Source of the DNA: Muribaculaceae bacterium
GTDB lineage: Bacteria > Bacteroidota > Bacteroidia > Bacteroidales > Muribaculaceae
Direction: 5' to 3'
Assembly: GCA_022510385.1 (NCBI GenBank)
Contig: JAFLTQ010000007.1
Location: 54,757-118,756 of the forward strand
Length of the DNA stretch: 64,000 bases
Of the stretch, positions 19,336 through 28,079 are shown one piece after another. Positions within the stretch are counted from its first letter, which is position 1; each line of letters starts with the position of its first letter. The notes beneath the pieces were generated by a model. It worked only from the letters and a program-made list of their open reading frames with translations, was not told the DNA's origin and did not search any database. The translations under genes were made by a program, and so were the position numbers.

Positions 19336-19734
19336 ATGAAAAGTAAATATGTTATTTTTATAATAATTACATTGATAATACCTTTTGGTTTTATCAGCTG
19401 TACTACTAACGATTATGATCCAGAAGATTATGTTAGTTCAATTTTGTCTGGAGAATATGAAAAAGATGGATTCTGGAAACTTATAGTAACAGAAAATGGT
19501 AAAATTTTGGAAGATTATAATTATGTAAGATTTGATTCAAAAACTTTGCAAACAGGTGATTTTAAATTTGTTGAAGTTATCCCAGGAATACCCATTTTGC
19601 AATTTAAAAATATCCCTTTAAAGGAGACTGAGACGGGTTTTTCTTGTAGGATGGTATATAATGAAAAAGAGAAACATATTATAATAACCGGAATAATTTC
19701 ATTTGGTGAAATGACTATAAACCTAAGCTATTGA
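19336..19734 (+). CDS. Small lipoprotein, paralogue of the next gene
   Basis: The start at the ATG 19336 gives a clean lipoprotein signal ending FISC; the ATG-like start 12 nt earlier would overlap the preceding gene. The mature part begins TTNDYDPEDYVSSILSGEYEKDG and is about 110 residues, beta-rich, ending MTINLSY. The gene at 19956 encodes a paralogue with the same DPEDYVSSILSGEY and MTIN(L/I)SY blocks. The family is not one I recognise by function. It starts 3 nt after the crystallin-like lipoprotein, so it is likely co-transcribed from the paired-arm promoter. Confidence 0.7.
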   Translation: MKSKYVIFIIITLIIPFGFISCTTNDYDPEDYVSSILSGEYEKDGFWKLIVTENGKILEDYNYVRFDSKTLQTGDFKFVEVIPGIPILQFKNIPLKETETGFSCRMVYNEKEKHIIITGIISFGEMTINLSY

Positions 19735-19757
19735 GTTAAAACTTAATTCTTCATAAT

Positions 19758-19787
19758 GGGAGCCATGAAATAAAATTTATGGTTCCC
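19758..19787 (+). terminator. Hairpin terminator after the small lipoprotein gene
   Basis: GGGAGCCAT (19758-19766) and ATGGTTCCC (19779-19787) form a nine-pair stem with one G-U around a 12-nt loop, 24 nt after the stop codon at 19734. Confidence 0.6.
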
Positions 19788-19879
19788 TACTGTTATAAAT
19801 CCTATTATAAATAATTATAATTATAATTTACAAAGTTGGTTTGAAATCCATTGCACAGAAGTTGCCAATTAATTCAGTT

Positions 19880-19912
19880 AAAAGTCTAACCGGGAATAAT
19901 AGGACTTTTTTT
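19880..19912 (+). terminator. Second hairpin with T-run before the paralogous lipoprotein gene
   Basis: AAAAGTCTA (19880-19888) can pair with TAGGACTTTT (19900-19909) with one bulged base, followed by a T-run (TTTTTTT) at about 19906-19912. This is the layout of an intrinsic terminator or leader attenuator, 44 nt before the start at 19956. Confidence 0.5.
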
Positions 19913-19955
19913 AAGTTTTTGCATCTACATAAAAAAGATCTAAATTTTTATCAAT

Positions 19956-20357
19956 ATGAAAACAAATATTTTTACTCTAATTATCATTGCAATCCTGATT
20001 GCAGGAGGATTCAGCAGCTGTTCAAACCATGACTTCAATCCGGAAGATTATGTATCGTCAATTCTATCCGGAGAATATGGTAAAGGTGGCTATCACCTTT
20101 ATGTGACTGAGAACGGTGAGGAAAAAGAAATTTCAGGTTATGTGAGGTTTACCGCTAAAAATCTTGAAATTGAAAAAGGGGACTTTATCTTTGTCGATGT
20201 ATTACCCGATGAATCAAAAAAGGAATTTAAGGGTGTACCTTTAACTCCAACTGAAGAAGGATTTATTTTTTCAATGGAATATATCAAAAAGAATAAAACT
20301 GTAGTAATTACAGGCACTTTGGATTATGGATTGATGACAATAAATATAAGTTATTGA
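19956..20357 (+). CDS. Small lipoprotein, paralogue of the previous gene
   Basis: This 133-residue lipoprotein has lipobox FSSC (cysteine about residue 22). NPEDYVSSILSGEYGKGG and the ending MTINISY match the gene at 19336 block by block, so the two arose by tandem duplication. The DNA has drifted to higher GC, so the duplication is not recent, or one copy was acquired separately. It is separated from its paralogue by two hairpins and has its own leader. Function unknown; small paired lipoproteins beside secretion loci are often immunity proteins, but nothing in the sequence proves that here. Confidence 0.7.
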   Translation: MKTNIFTLIIIAILIAGGFSSCSNHDFNPEDYVSSILSGEYGKGGYHLYVTENGEEKEISGYVRFTAKNLEIEKGDFIFVDVLPDESKKEFKGVPLTPTEEGFIFSMEYIKKNKTVVITGTLDYGLMTINISY

Positions 20358-20424
20358 TCAGATATTCAAAATTAGAATATTTCAAATAAAAAGGCTTGGT
20401 AAATTTCATTCTCTTTCTGAAGCC

Positions 20425-22740
20425 ATGAAACGAATTATAGGTATAACAGCCGGTTGGTTCTTATTTTTAGGTCCTTGTCTCGCAAATAATTCATCTGATA
20501 ATTTACAGTTGGAAACTGACACTTTTAAAACGGTCCCCTCCTACAACCTTGATGAAGTGATTATAATCGCTACAGGTGCTGATAGAAATCTCAATGCGGC
20601 TGAAATGGGAAGGCATGTCATCGGGAGTGAGGCGATAATGAAACTTCCTGTCTTGTTGGGAGAGCCTGATATAATAAAATCTCTCCAGACATTACCCGGT
20701 GTGGCACAAGGTGTTGAAGGTTTCACGGGACTGTATGTACATGGAGGGGAAAACGACCAGAATCTTTTCCTTTACAACGGACTGCCACTTTATCATGTGG
20801 CACATTTGGGAGGTATATTCTCTGCCTTCAATGTCTCTACTGTCAATAAGGTTGATTTCTACAAGTCAGCCTTCCCTGCAAGATACGGAGGAAGGATATC
20901 AAGTATCACCGACATAAAGATGAATGATCCGGAATTCAATAAATACACAGGAAAGTTCACTATAGGTCTTCTTGCCGCCAACGCTTATATAAGTGGTCCT
21001 ATTGTCAAAGATAAGCTGGCATTCAGTGCAGGATTAAGAAGATCTTGGGTTGATATTGTAGGACTCCCGGCTCTTGCCGTTGTCAATGCCATTCAGAAAA
21101 AGAACGGAAAGAAGACAATTGTTAACTATAATTTCACAGACTTCAATGCAAGGATAGACTGGAAGGTAGGAAACGGGAAAATCTATGCAATCGGATATTA
21201 CGGCAGGGACTATCTTAAAATCGGTCTACGGGAATTTGAATCCAACAATAAATTTAGTTATGTCATTAATCCGGATACGGGACAGTATGAACCTGATAAT
21301 TCCGGGGATGAAAGTACTACTAAATACTATGATGAAAATACTAACAGACTTTCCTGGGGGAATTGGGGAGTTTCATTGAATGCAGACTATAGAGTCGGAG
21401 GAGGTTATGTAAATGCCATTACCTATTACTCGAAATATTCATCCCGGTATAGGCAGCTTAATGAGCATCAGAATGATTTGGAAGATCCGGATACTTACGG
21501 GAGGACCTATGACGAGACTTCTAATGCAATCGGAGATTTCGGGTTTAATCTCCAATTTACCCGGCAATGGAGACAAACCTGGCTTCTCAGGGCCGGAGCA
21601 GAATATGTGTTCCATAACTACCATCCCGAAGGATTGATAAACGAGTTCCTTGACGACAGGAACCATTGGATAGAAGACAACGGTAATCCATCGGTTAAAG
21701 CCAATGAGGTTTCCGTTTATATTGATAACCTCTTCAATTTTGGAGAAAGGGCCTCCTTAGATATAGGATTAAGATTCGCTGATTATTTCATCAAAGGGAA
21801 TTCCTTTCCAAGATTAGAACCAAGGGTTTCCTTACGTATTAGCCTTGACGACAATTACAGTATCAAGGCTTCATACGCAAGGATCAACCAGTTTGTACAA
21901 CAGGTCTCTCCCAATTATATCAACTTACCTACCGATTTATGGCAACCTGTGGGATTGGGAAAGAAACCATTAAGCAGCGATCAATATTCCATAGGGTTTT
22001 ATGGGAACCTTCCAAAAGGAATGTATTTCTCTGTGGAAGGATGGTATAAGTCTATGAGAAATCTTGTGGAGTATCGTGAAGGAATCTCTATGCTTAACCC
22101 TAACCTGAGTTGGAATGAGAAAACAGTATCCGGAAAAGGTTGGACCTACGGAGTAGATTTGAGTATCACTAAAGAAATCGGTAAGGTTACCGGTTCGGTC
22201 AGTTATGGATTGATGTGGAATTGGAGAAAGTTTGATGAACTAAACGGAGGGAATAAATTTCCTGCAAAGTTCGATAATAGAAATAAAATCAACATTAACG
22301 CATCATATAAGCTTAATGACAAGATTGAATTTAATGCCGGATGGACATACATGACCGGTAATCGTATTACTATGTCTCTTTATGAATATGAATCTGCCGG
22401 TGCTGAATATGATGATGCACCCGGCATTGTTGGAGACAAGGCTTCTCGGGAAGGATATGATAATTTACAATCATCTCCGGGAATAGGATATATTTCCAAT
22501 AGAAACAATATCAGACTGCCGGCTTATCATCAACTTGATCTTGGAATGAGCCTTTATAGGAATTTAAAGAATGGAGGTAGGACTATATGGAATTTTAGTC
22601 TTTACAATGCATATTGCCATATGAATGCTGTTACCATTGTCAAAAGCGGATATGGAAGTGCTTATGCGAAACATAAAAAATTCCAGACATTGAGCTTACT
22701 CCCCATCATCCCTTCTGTATCATGGACGTACGAGTTTTAA
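20425..22740 (+). CDS. TonB-dependent receptor
   Basis: This 771-residue outer-membrane protein has a signal peptide (about residues 1-20, ending CLANN). A TonB-box-like segment follows (YNLDEVIIIATG), then the plug domain (LPVLLGEPDIIKSLQTLPGV ... GLYVHGGENDQNLFLYNGLPLYH ... FPARYGGRISSITDI), then the barrel (RRSWVD, NRLSWGNWGV, ending PSVSWTYEF). Most receptors of this type carry an extra CarboxypepD-regulatory-like domain before the plug; it is absent here. The DUF4249 lipoprotein gene follows after 45 nt, a standard pairing in Bacteroidetes. Substrate unknown. Codon use is richer in GC than the neighbouring lipoproteins. Confidence 0.85.
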   Translation: MKRIIGITAGWFLFLGPCLANNSSDNLQLETDTFKTVPSYNLDEVIIIATGADRNLNAAEMGRHVIGSEAIMKLPVLLGEPDIIKSLQTLPGVAQGVEGFTGLYVHGGENDQNLFLYNGLPLYHVAHLGGIFSAFNVSTVNKVDFYKSAFPARYGGRISSITDIKMNDPEFNKYTGKFTIGLLAANAYISGPIVKDKLAFSAGLRRSWVDIVGLPALAVVNAIQKKNGKKTIVNYNFTDFNARIDWKVGNGKIYAIGYYGRDYLKIGLREFESNNKFSYVINPDTGQYEPDNSGDESTTKYYDENTNRLSWGNWGVSLNADYRVGGGYVNAITYYSKYSSRYRQLNEHQNDLEDPDTYGRTYDETSNAIGDFGFNLQFTRQWRQTWLLRAGAEYVFHNYHPEGLINEFLDDRNHWIEDNGNPSVKANEVSVYIDNLFNFGERASLDIGLRFADYFIKGNSFPRLEPRVSLRISLDDNYSIKASYARINQFVQQVSPNYINLPTDLWQPVGLGKKPLSSDQYSIGFYGNLPKGMYFSVEGWYKSMRNLVEYREGISMLNPNLSWNEKTVSGKGWTYGVDLSITKEIGKVTGSVSYGLMWNWRKFDELNGGNKFPAKFDNRNKININASYKLNDKIEFNAGWTYMTGNRITMSLYEYESAGAEYDDAPGIVGDKASREGYDNLQSSPGIGYISNRNNIRLPAYHQLDLGMSLYRNLKNGGRTIWNFSLYNAYCHMNAVTIVKSGYGSAYAKHKKFQTLSLLPIIPSVSWTYEF

Positions 22741-22785
22741 GATTCCAGGAGTTATTAAGAATTTGAGTTATTTAGTTATTGAGAG

Positions 22786-23775
22786 ATGAAAAATAGAGTT
22801 AAAATATATTTTGGTATTTTAGGTGTTGTCGGATTCTTATTGACAGGATGTTGTCAGGATATTGACCTTGATAAATATAAAGGTGCAAACGGAGAGAATC
22901 TTCTCGTTTTGAATTCTATTATAAATCCTGATTCCACCATTTCTGCGGTCACTTCAAAAACGTTCTTTTATTCTGACCCAAATACCCAACGTGGATATAT
23001 AAAAAATTTAGATATCGAACTTTTCATCAACGGGGAAGAAAGAGGATTGATGAAGTTTAATCCAATAACAAATCATTATGAAACCGACCTAAAACCACAA
23101 GAGAATGACATAGTGGCATATAAAACATTTTATCGTAATGAAAAAATTGAATGTATCGATACTGTACCAAGAAAGGTTAAAATCGAATCTGTGAAAGTAT
23201 CTCGACAAGGCCCGATGGCGATTTATTCAAATAGAGATTATCTCTTTACTTATGAAATAACTTTTACAGATCCTATAGAAGAGGATAATTATTATTTTCT
23301 TCAATATGATGATGCCGATTGGATAATGCCGGGTAATCTTAATTTTGGGGTCAGGGATTTCACTTATGAATATGTGTTTCAGCAATTAGCCAGAAAGATT
23401 GGGTCGGTTGTTCCAGGTTGGGAACCTTATAGCCCTGACGGTTTGCCTTTCTCAGATTATGGGATAGAAGGAAAGACTTATACATTGATAGTGAAGGAAA
23501 TTATACAAGGTAGCGGATTGATTTGGTCACATTATGACAAAATGTGGAGAAAATTTTCATTGTTTTCAATTTCTGAATCTTATTACAATTATTTGATTTC
23601 AAGGTTATATAATGAGTCTTATGACTCCGATCTTCATGGAGGAATGATAGATTTGGGATTTACCGAACCTTTAAAGACCTATACAAATATAAACGGAGGC
23701 CTCGGTATATTTGCCGCCTATGCACTTGATGAAAAAGAATTGGATGTAATGCAAATCGTAGGAACTTTCCCATAA
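22786..23775 (+). CDS. DUF4249 lipoprotein, partner of the TonB receptor
   Basis: This 329-residue lipoprotein has lipobox LTGC (cysteine about residue 22). Residues about 35-125 (NLLVLNSIINPDSTISAVTSK ... IKNLDIELFINGEERGLM ... DLKPQENDIVAYKTF) are a typical DUF4249 beta sandwich. The C-terminal part ends LGIFAAYALDEKEL, also typical. Such proteins are encoded directly after a TonB receptor and probably cap it on the surface, as SusD-like proteins do. The start is 45 nt after the receptor stop. No other gene follows before a hairpin and the second ABC relic. Confidence 0.8.
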   Translation: MKNRVKIYFGILGVVGFLLTGCCQDIDLDKYKGANGENLLVLNSIINPDSTISAVTSKTFFYSDPNTQRGYIKNLDIELFINGEERGLMKFNPITNHYETDLKPQENDIVAYKTFYRNEKIECIDTVPRKVKIESVKVSRQGPMAIYSNRDYLFTYEITFTDPIEEDNYYFLQYDDADWIMPGNLNFGVRDFTYEYVFQQLARKIGSVVPGWEPYSPDGLPFSDYGIEGKTYTLIVKEIIQGSGLIWSHYDKMWRKFSLFSISESYYNYLISRLYNESYDSDLHGGMIDLGFTEPLKTYTNINGGLGIFAAYALDEKELDVMQIVGTFP

Positions 23776-24078
23776 TTTTTTTTGACTAATTACTTTCTCA
23801 ATCATTAAGTCATATTTAGTGAAGATTACTTTTCTAAACTAAATAACATATTTATTAAGTAAAATTCTAAAGCAAAATTTCATTAACTCTAAAACAAGGA
23901 TTCTAATGTTATGTTATTTTGGGCTATCGATAATATATTTGATTTGAAAGTAAAATTAATAAGAAAATTTGAAAATCGCAGTATAATCCTCCAAAAGTAG
24001 TCATAATAATATAGATTTGGAGGATTACGACATAATTTTCAAAAGGATTATAACTAATGATATCAACAACAACCTGAG
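23776..24078. other. Gene-free spacer with an inverted repeat
   Basis: AT-rich spacer between the DUF4249 gene and the second exporter relic. It holds a 12-bp perfect inverted repeat, TAATCCTCCAAA at 23984-23995 and TTTGGAGGATTA at 24016-24027, with a 20-nt loop. Nothing else was seen. Confidence 0.6.
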
Positions 24079-24590
24079 ATGGTAGAGACGGCAGTTTGGG
24101 GTTGTTATGCAGGACGGAGTTATCTTTCGGAATCGATAGCGAGAAACATAGCAGTGGATGACGGGAATATAGATATCGACAGGTTGGAACGGTCTGCCAG
24201 GATAGCCAACATCCATGACTACGTTATGGGGCTGCCGTCGAAATACAACACGAAGATAGGCCGGGACGGAGTTGGACTGAGTCAGGGGGAGAAACAGAGG
24301 ATACTGATAGCGAGGGTGGTTTATAAGTATCCTGACTTCATTTTCTGGACGAGGCCACGAATGCCCTTGACGCCATGAATGAACGTGCCATAGTGAAGAA
24401 CCTGAACGAGTTTTACCGGGAAAGGACGGTGATAGTAGTAGCCCACAGGTTGTCCACCGTCAAGAATGCAGACCAGATTATAGTCCTTGACGAAAGGAAA
24501 GTGGTGTAGACGGGGAGTCACGCAACACTTATAGAAAGGAAAGGATATTACTATTATCTGGTAAAGAACTAGCTTGAATTGGGAAATTGA
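24079..24590 (+). pseudogene. Second 3' relic of a peptide-exporter ABC ATPase gene
   Basis: Translating the three frames in turn gives the nucleotide-binding domain of a peptide exporter from before the Q-loop region (GVVMQDGVI-like) through the signature (GVGLSQGEKQR), Walker B ([17 protein letters not shown]) and H-loop ([16 protein letters not shown]). It is broken by at least two frameshifts (about 24131 and 24343) and a TAG at about 24507. Homology starts suddenly at about 24079. The DNA closely matches the relic at 15233-15535, in the same orientation, so the two bracket the 15.8-24 kb cassette as imperfect direct repeats. Confidence 0.75.
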
Positions 24591-24608
24591 CATAGAAGGA
24601 AAAGAAAA

Positions 24609-24811
24609 TGGATATAAAGGACAGATAAGAAGATAATATAGAGCTTCGGTCGGAGAAGGTCAGGAGTTTGATAGGAGAAATACCGCCATCCCTTGTAAGA
24701 TGGTGAACGGCGGTTATAGTGTTGATTTTCCTGTTGTTGCTTACAGCACTTTGTTGCCTGCCTTATCCTTACTCTAACGGAGAATCAATTATAAGACATT
24801 TCTTTAATTAA
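24609..24811 (+). pseudogene. Decayed copy of the small HlyD-N-terminus-like membrane protein
   Basis: This is the same sequence as the 67-residue gene at 15553-15756, with stop codons (TAA near 24627, TGA near 24703) and a length of 203 nt that breaks the frame. It still ends at the matching point (HFF then stop). It confirms that exporter relic plus small gene existed as a two-gene unit in both places. Confidence 0.7.
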
Positions 24812-24828
24812 AATAACAAAGTAAGTAA

Positions 24829-25437
24829 TTAATTTTCTTGTTTTAAGGTATTATACAGGCTTTGAAAATAGGTTTCAAGTTGGTTGATATCGTATCCGGA
24901 TTGAGTAAAGACACCGGTAAAAGATTTTCCTAGATAACAAACCTCAAATATTTCAGCGTATACCTTAGGATCTATATTATTCTTAATTTCTCCTGATTTA
25001 ATAGATCTTTCCAAAACAGAATACCAAATTTTTGTTTCTTCTTCAAACCAGGTATATGCAATTTCTTTAAAATTATCAACATATGTAAGGGCAGAGTTTT
25101 CTATTCTCATTAAAGCTTCATTGAGATTTTCAATACCCATTTCAGACATAGTTTGTTTTTCCTTTTTAAGTATCTCTATAAAGTAAGAATAGAAGGAGTA
25201 TAAAGAGAGTCTATAAGGATCTGGTACAGCTTTTACAGATGATGAATCGAAAATAAGTGTCTTTAAAATCTCTTTAAAGAGTCCTTCTTTATTCTTAAAA
25301 TAGTATATCATTGATCCACGGCTAATACCTATTTCGGTCTCAAGAACTTTAAACGAAACAAGTTCATAAGGTCTCGTAGCAAAAAGTTTAAACGCTTCGA
25401 GCAATATTCTTTCTTTACTTTTTTCTCCTTTAGTCAT
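24829..25437 (-). CDS. TetR-family regulator
   Basis: This 202-residue protein has an N-terminal TetR helix-turn-helix (residues about 8-50: ERILLEAFKLFATRPYELVSFKVLETEIGISRGSMIYYFKNKEGLF), then a helical ligand-binding domain with no family-specific motif I recognise. It is transcribed away from the alpha-oxoamine synthase gene, with about 180 nt between them. That intergenic region contains a perfect 16-bp palindrome suitable as its operator. It most likely represses itself and the synthase operon in response to a small molecule. Confidence 0.8.
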   Translation of the reverse strand: MTKGEKSKERILLEAFKLFATRPYELVSFKVLETEIGISRGSMIYYFKNKEGLFKEILKTLIFDSSSVKAVPDPYRLSLYSFYSYFIEILKKEKQTMSEMGIENLNEALMRIENSALTYVDNFKEIAYTWFEEETKIWYSVLERSIKSGEIKNNIDPKVYAEIFEVCYLGKSFTGVFTQSGYDINQLETYFQSLYNTLKQEN

Positions 25438-25508
25438 AAGTATATTAAAACTATTGCAAAATTAAAAAATTTAAGTGATTCAAAAAAATTATAAATAGTA
25501 TTTAATTG

Positions 25509-25524
25509 ATATTTAATTAAATAT
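25509..25524. promoter_or_regulatory. 16-bp palindrome, candidate TetR operator
   Basis: ATATTTAATTAAATAT is a perfect palindrome midway between the divergent TetR and oxoamine synthase genes. The region is very AT-rich, so chance palindromes are possible; position and perfection argue for an operator. Confidence 0.4.
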
Positions 25525-25553
25525 ATAAGTTTTGCGAAATAAAAAATATAATA

Positions 25554-25587
25554 TTGATATCATAATTATTAAATATCATTAAATTTG
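25554..25587 (+). promoter_or_regulatory. Promoter of the oxoamine synthase operon
   Basis: A -33-like TTG at 25554-25556 and the -7 box TAAATTTG at 25580-25587 match the Bacteroidetes sigma-ABfr consensus with suitable spacing. Transcription would start near 25594, about 25 nt before the ATG at 25619. Confidence 0.5.
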
Positions 25588-25618
25588 CGTTATAATAAGT
25601 GTTATAAATTTAACAATT

Positions 25619-26887
25619 ATGAGTTATTCTATAAACATGACCATTAATAAGAACAGCAAAGATGGGTCTATTCTTGGGAAAGTTTTTGATTTTCAAGAAG
25701 AATTAAAAGAACATGAACATGCCGGTCTTAATAACTATAAGAAACATCCGCATTTAACAGCCTGTGACCGTGAATGTGTCGTTTTTAACAGGCACACTAA
25801 TAAAAAACAAAAAGTTATAATGTTTGGATCTAATAGTTATCTTGGTGCCAATTTATTTACTAAAGCAATTGCAAAGTCAATACTTGCCACAGAAGATTTT
25901 GGAATAGGATCTGGAGGCGTGCCATTGTTAAATGGCACAACAATTTATCAAACTGAATTGGAAAAGATTATAGCAAAAAAAACCGGGTTTGATGATACAA
26001 TGTTATTTTCATCTGGTTACACTGCTAATTTGGGGGTAATTTCAGGTCTCCTCCGATCTAATCACTTGATTGTCCATGATAAGTTAGACCATGCAAGCCT
26101 ATTGGATGGGACTACACTATCTGGTGCCAAAATGATAAGATTCAAACATGGAGATATGAAACACCTCGAAAAAGTACTGGAAACTAATTATGAAAAATAT
26201 CCTAAAGGAATAATGGTAGCTACCGATGGTGTTTTTAGCATGGACGGAGATATTGCAAATATTCCTGCTATATTATCCCTTTGTAGAAAATTTAATGCTT
26301 TATTATTAATAGATGATGCTCATGCAACTGGAGTAATAGGAGAAAAAGGTGCTGGAACTCTTTCTTACTATAATATTAATGAAAGAGAAAATATTATTGT
26401 AACAGGAACTCTAAGTAAGGCTGTTGGTACGGTTGGAGGATATATTACAGCGTCCCAAGAAATAATTGATTACCTTAGAATATATGCAAGGAGTAATATG
26501 TTCTCAACATCTTTACCTCCATCGGTTTGTGCAGGTGCAATAGGAGTCTTTGAAGAAATGGATAGAACAGATGTAGTAAAAAAACTGCAAGATAACACTG
26601 ATTATATGCACAAAGAATTAAGAGAAGCCGGTTTCAACATCCTTAACACGGAAACACCTATTATACCACTTGTAGTTGGAGATATAAATATTTTGACGTA
26701 CATGGTTAAGGATGCTTTTGACAACGGTTACTTTATTAATGCTATTGTTCCACCCGTCGTACCTCCTAATTTAACAAGATTTCGTATCAGTGTTATGGCA
26801 TGTCACACGAAGGAAGATATGGATGGATTAGTGAAACTACTCGTTGAATTATTTGAAAAGTATAATCTTCCCAGATATGTTGACTGA
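25619..26887 (+). CDS. Alpha-oxoamine synthase (PLP-dependent; KBL/SPT/BioF/CqsA family)
   Basis: This 422-residue PLP enzyme condenses an acyl-CoA or acyl-ACP with an amino acid to give an alpha-aminoketone. FGSNSYLG (the family N-terminal motif), GSGGVPLLNGTT, the cofactor-binding DDAHATGVIG, and the Schiff-base lysine Lys267 in GTLSKAVG are all present. The C-terminal FRISVMACHT matches serine palmitoyltransferase-like members. The next gene overlaps by 11 nt and encodes a GNAT-fold protein, with TetR genes on both sides, so this is a self-contained regulated pathway. Sphingolipid, sulfonolipid or quorum-signal (CqsA-like) chemistry are all possible; the sequence does not settle which. Confidence 0.85.
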   Translation: MSYSINMTINKNSKDGSILGKVFDFQEELKEHEHAGLNNYKKHPHLTACDRECVVFNRHTNKKQKVIMFGSNSYLGANLFTKAIAKSILATEDFGIGSGGVPLLNGTTIYQTELEKIIAKKTGFDDTMLFSSGYTANLGVISGLLRSNHLIVHDKLDHASLLDGTTLSGAKMIRFKHGDMKHLEKVLETNYEKYPKGIMVATDGVFSMDGDIANIPAILSLCRKFNALLLIDDAHATGVIGEKGAGTLSYYNINERENIIVTGTLSKAVGTVGGYITASQEIIDYLRIYARSNMFSTSLPPSVCAGAIGVFEEMDRTDVVKKLQDNTDYMHKELREAGFNILNTETPIIPLVVGDINILTYMVKDAFDNGYFINAIVPPVVPPNLTRFRISVMACHTKEDMDGLVKLLVELFEKYNLPRYVD

Positions 26888-28079
26888 ATACGATTGTAGA
26901 TGGTCTTCTTCAATACAGGAAATTAATCCAGAAGATTGGGAAACTATCTATGGAAAAGATATAATTAAAAGCTATGGATTTTTGAAATCAAATGAAATAG
27001 CAGATTTTGAGGGTGTGGAGTTTCATTACCTACATATTTATAAGAATGAAAAAGATATTATAGCCATTGTTCCTTGTTTTATATACAAAATGGATTTAAG
27101 GAATATCGCTTCATCATCAAAAGCAAAAAAAATAATACGAAATATTAGAAAAATTTTCCCTTCTTTTTTGAAATTTAAAGCTTTTGTAACTGGTTCTTAT
27201 GCGGCAACTTGTGAACATTTGATTGAAATAAAAGAAGATCTTCCAGCTAAAGAAAAAGATGAAATTTCTAGACTGATTAATAAAGAAATAAAAAACAGAT
27301 GTGAAAAATATAAAGCTAATTTTATTTTTATAAAAGATGTAAGACAACGAGACATTCATAAATTAGAGGATAGGTTTGGAGCAGATTTTAAATTTTTTAT
27401 TTCGTTTCCAACAACATCGATTCCTTTGATTCCAAGAATAAAATATCCGGGTGGATTACGTAAAAAGAATAGGAAAAGATATCGACTTTTTAAAGAAAAA
27501 TTTGAAAAATCTTTTGAATGGAAGATTGTAAATGACTACCAAGGTGAAATAAGTAGTCAATTTACAGAGTTATATCAAGCAGTCCTTGATAAAGCAAAAA
27601 ATAAGTTTGAATTTCTAAATGAAAAATTCTTTACTGCTACTAATAACTTGTTAAATGAAAAATCATTTTTATTGATAGCAAGCAACAAAGAAACGAAGGA
27701 AACTCGAGTTATGGTGTTGATTTTAGAGAATGACTATAACCTTATTCCATTATATATGGGGTTTAAGTATAAAAATGATGATTCTAAGGTGATATATTTA
27801 AATACAATTTTTAGAACTATTGAAGAAGCAGAAATGAGAAATAAAGAATACGTCGATTTTGGTCAGATGAGTTACTATCCAAAAACGATGTCTGGAGCAT
27901 TGACAGAAAATATTTATTATGGGTTTTGGTCATATAAACCTTTAGTAAGATATTTTATAAATTATGTTTTAAAAGGATTTTTTACTCCTCCTCAAGTTCC
28001 TGAACATGTTTATATGAAAGAATATGCTAAGACAGCACATAATGTCTTGGAGAATAGAGGATTCAAATTGTTAAATTGA
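26877..28079 (+). CDS. GNAT-fold acyltransferase partner of the oxoamine synthase (BioF2-like)
   Basis: This protein of about 400 residues has the general layout of BioF2-like/FemAB-type GNAT proteins. SSSIQEINPEDWETIYG is at the N-terminus, a YPGGLRKKNRKRYRLFKEKFEK helix region is in the middle, and LIPLYMGFKYKN and EYVDFGQMSYYPKTMSGA are in the C-terminal GNAT domain. The ATG at 26877 overlaps the synthase stop by 11 nt; an earlier in-frame ATG at 26844 would overlap by 44 nt and is less likely. It probably acylates the aminoketone or amino alcohol product of the preceding enzyme; this is inference from coupling. It converges with the second TetR gene, overlapping it by 9 nt. Confidence 0.65.
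   Translation: MLTEYDCRWSSSIQEINPEDWETIYGKDIIKSYGFLKSNEIADFEGVEFHYLHIYKNEKDIIAIVPCFIYKMDLRNIASSSKAKKIIRNIRKIFPSFLKFKAFVTGSYAATCEHLIEIKEDLPAKEKDEISRLINKEIKNRCEKYKANFIFIKDVRQRDIHKLEDRFGADFKFFISFPTTSIPLIPRIKYPGGLRKKNRKRYRLFKEKFEKSFEWKIVNDYQGEISSQFTELYQAVLDKAKNKFEFLNEKFFTATNNLLNEKSFLLIASNKETKETRVMVLILENDYNLIPLYMGFKYKNDDSKVIYLNTIFRTIEEAEMRNKEYVDFGQMSYYPKTMSGALTENIYYGFWSYKPLVRYFINYVLKGFFTPPQVPEHVYMKEYAKTAHNVLENRGFKLLN

Noticed and set aside
24079..24378. Open frame read as an intact 99-residue protein in the second exporter relic
   Set aside because: It is only part of a frameshifted ABC ATPase sequence; the following frame carries the continuation, so it is a pseudogene segment.
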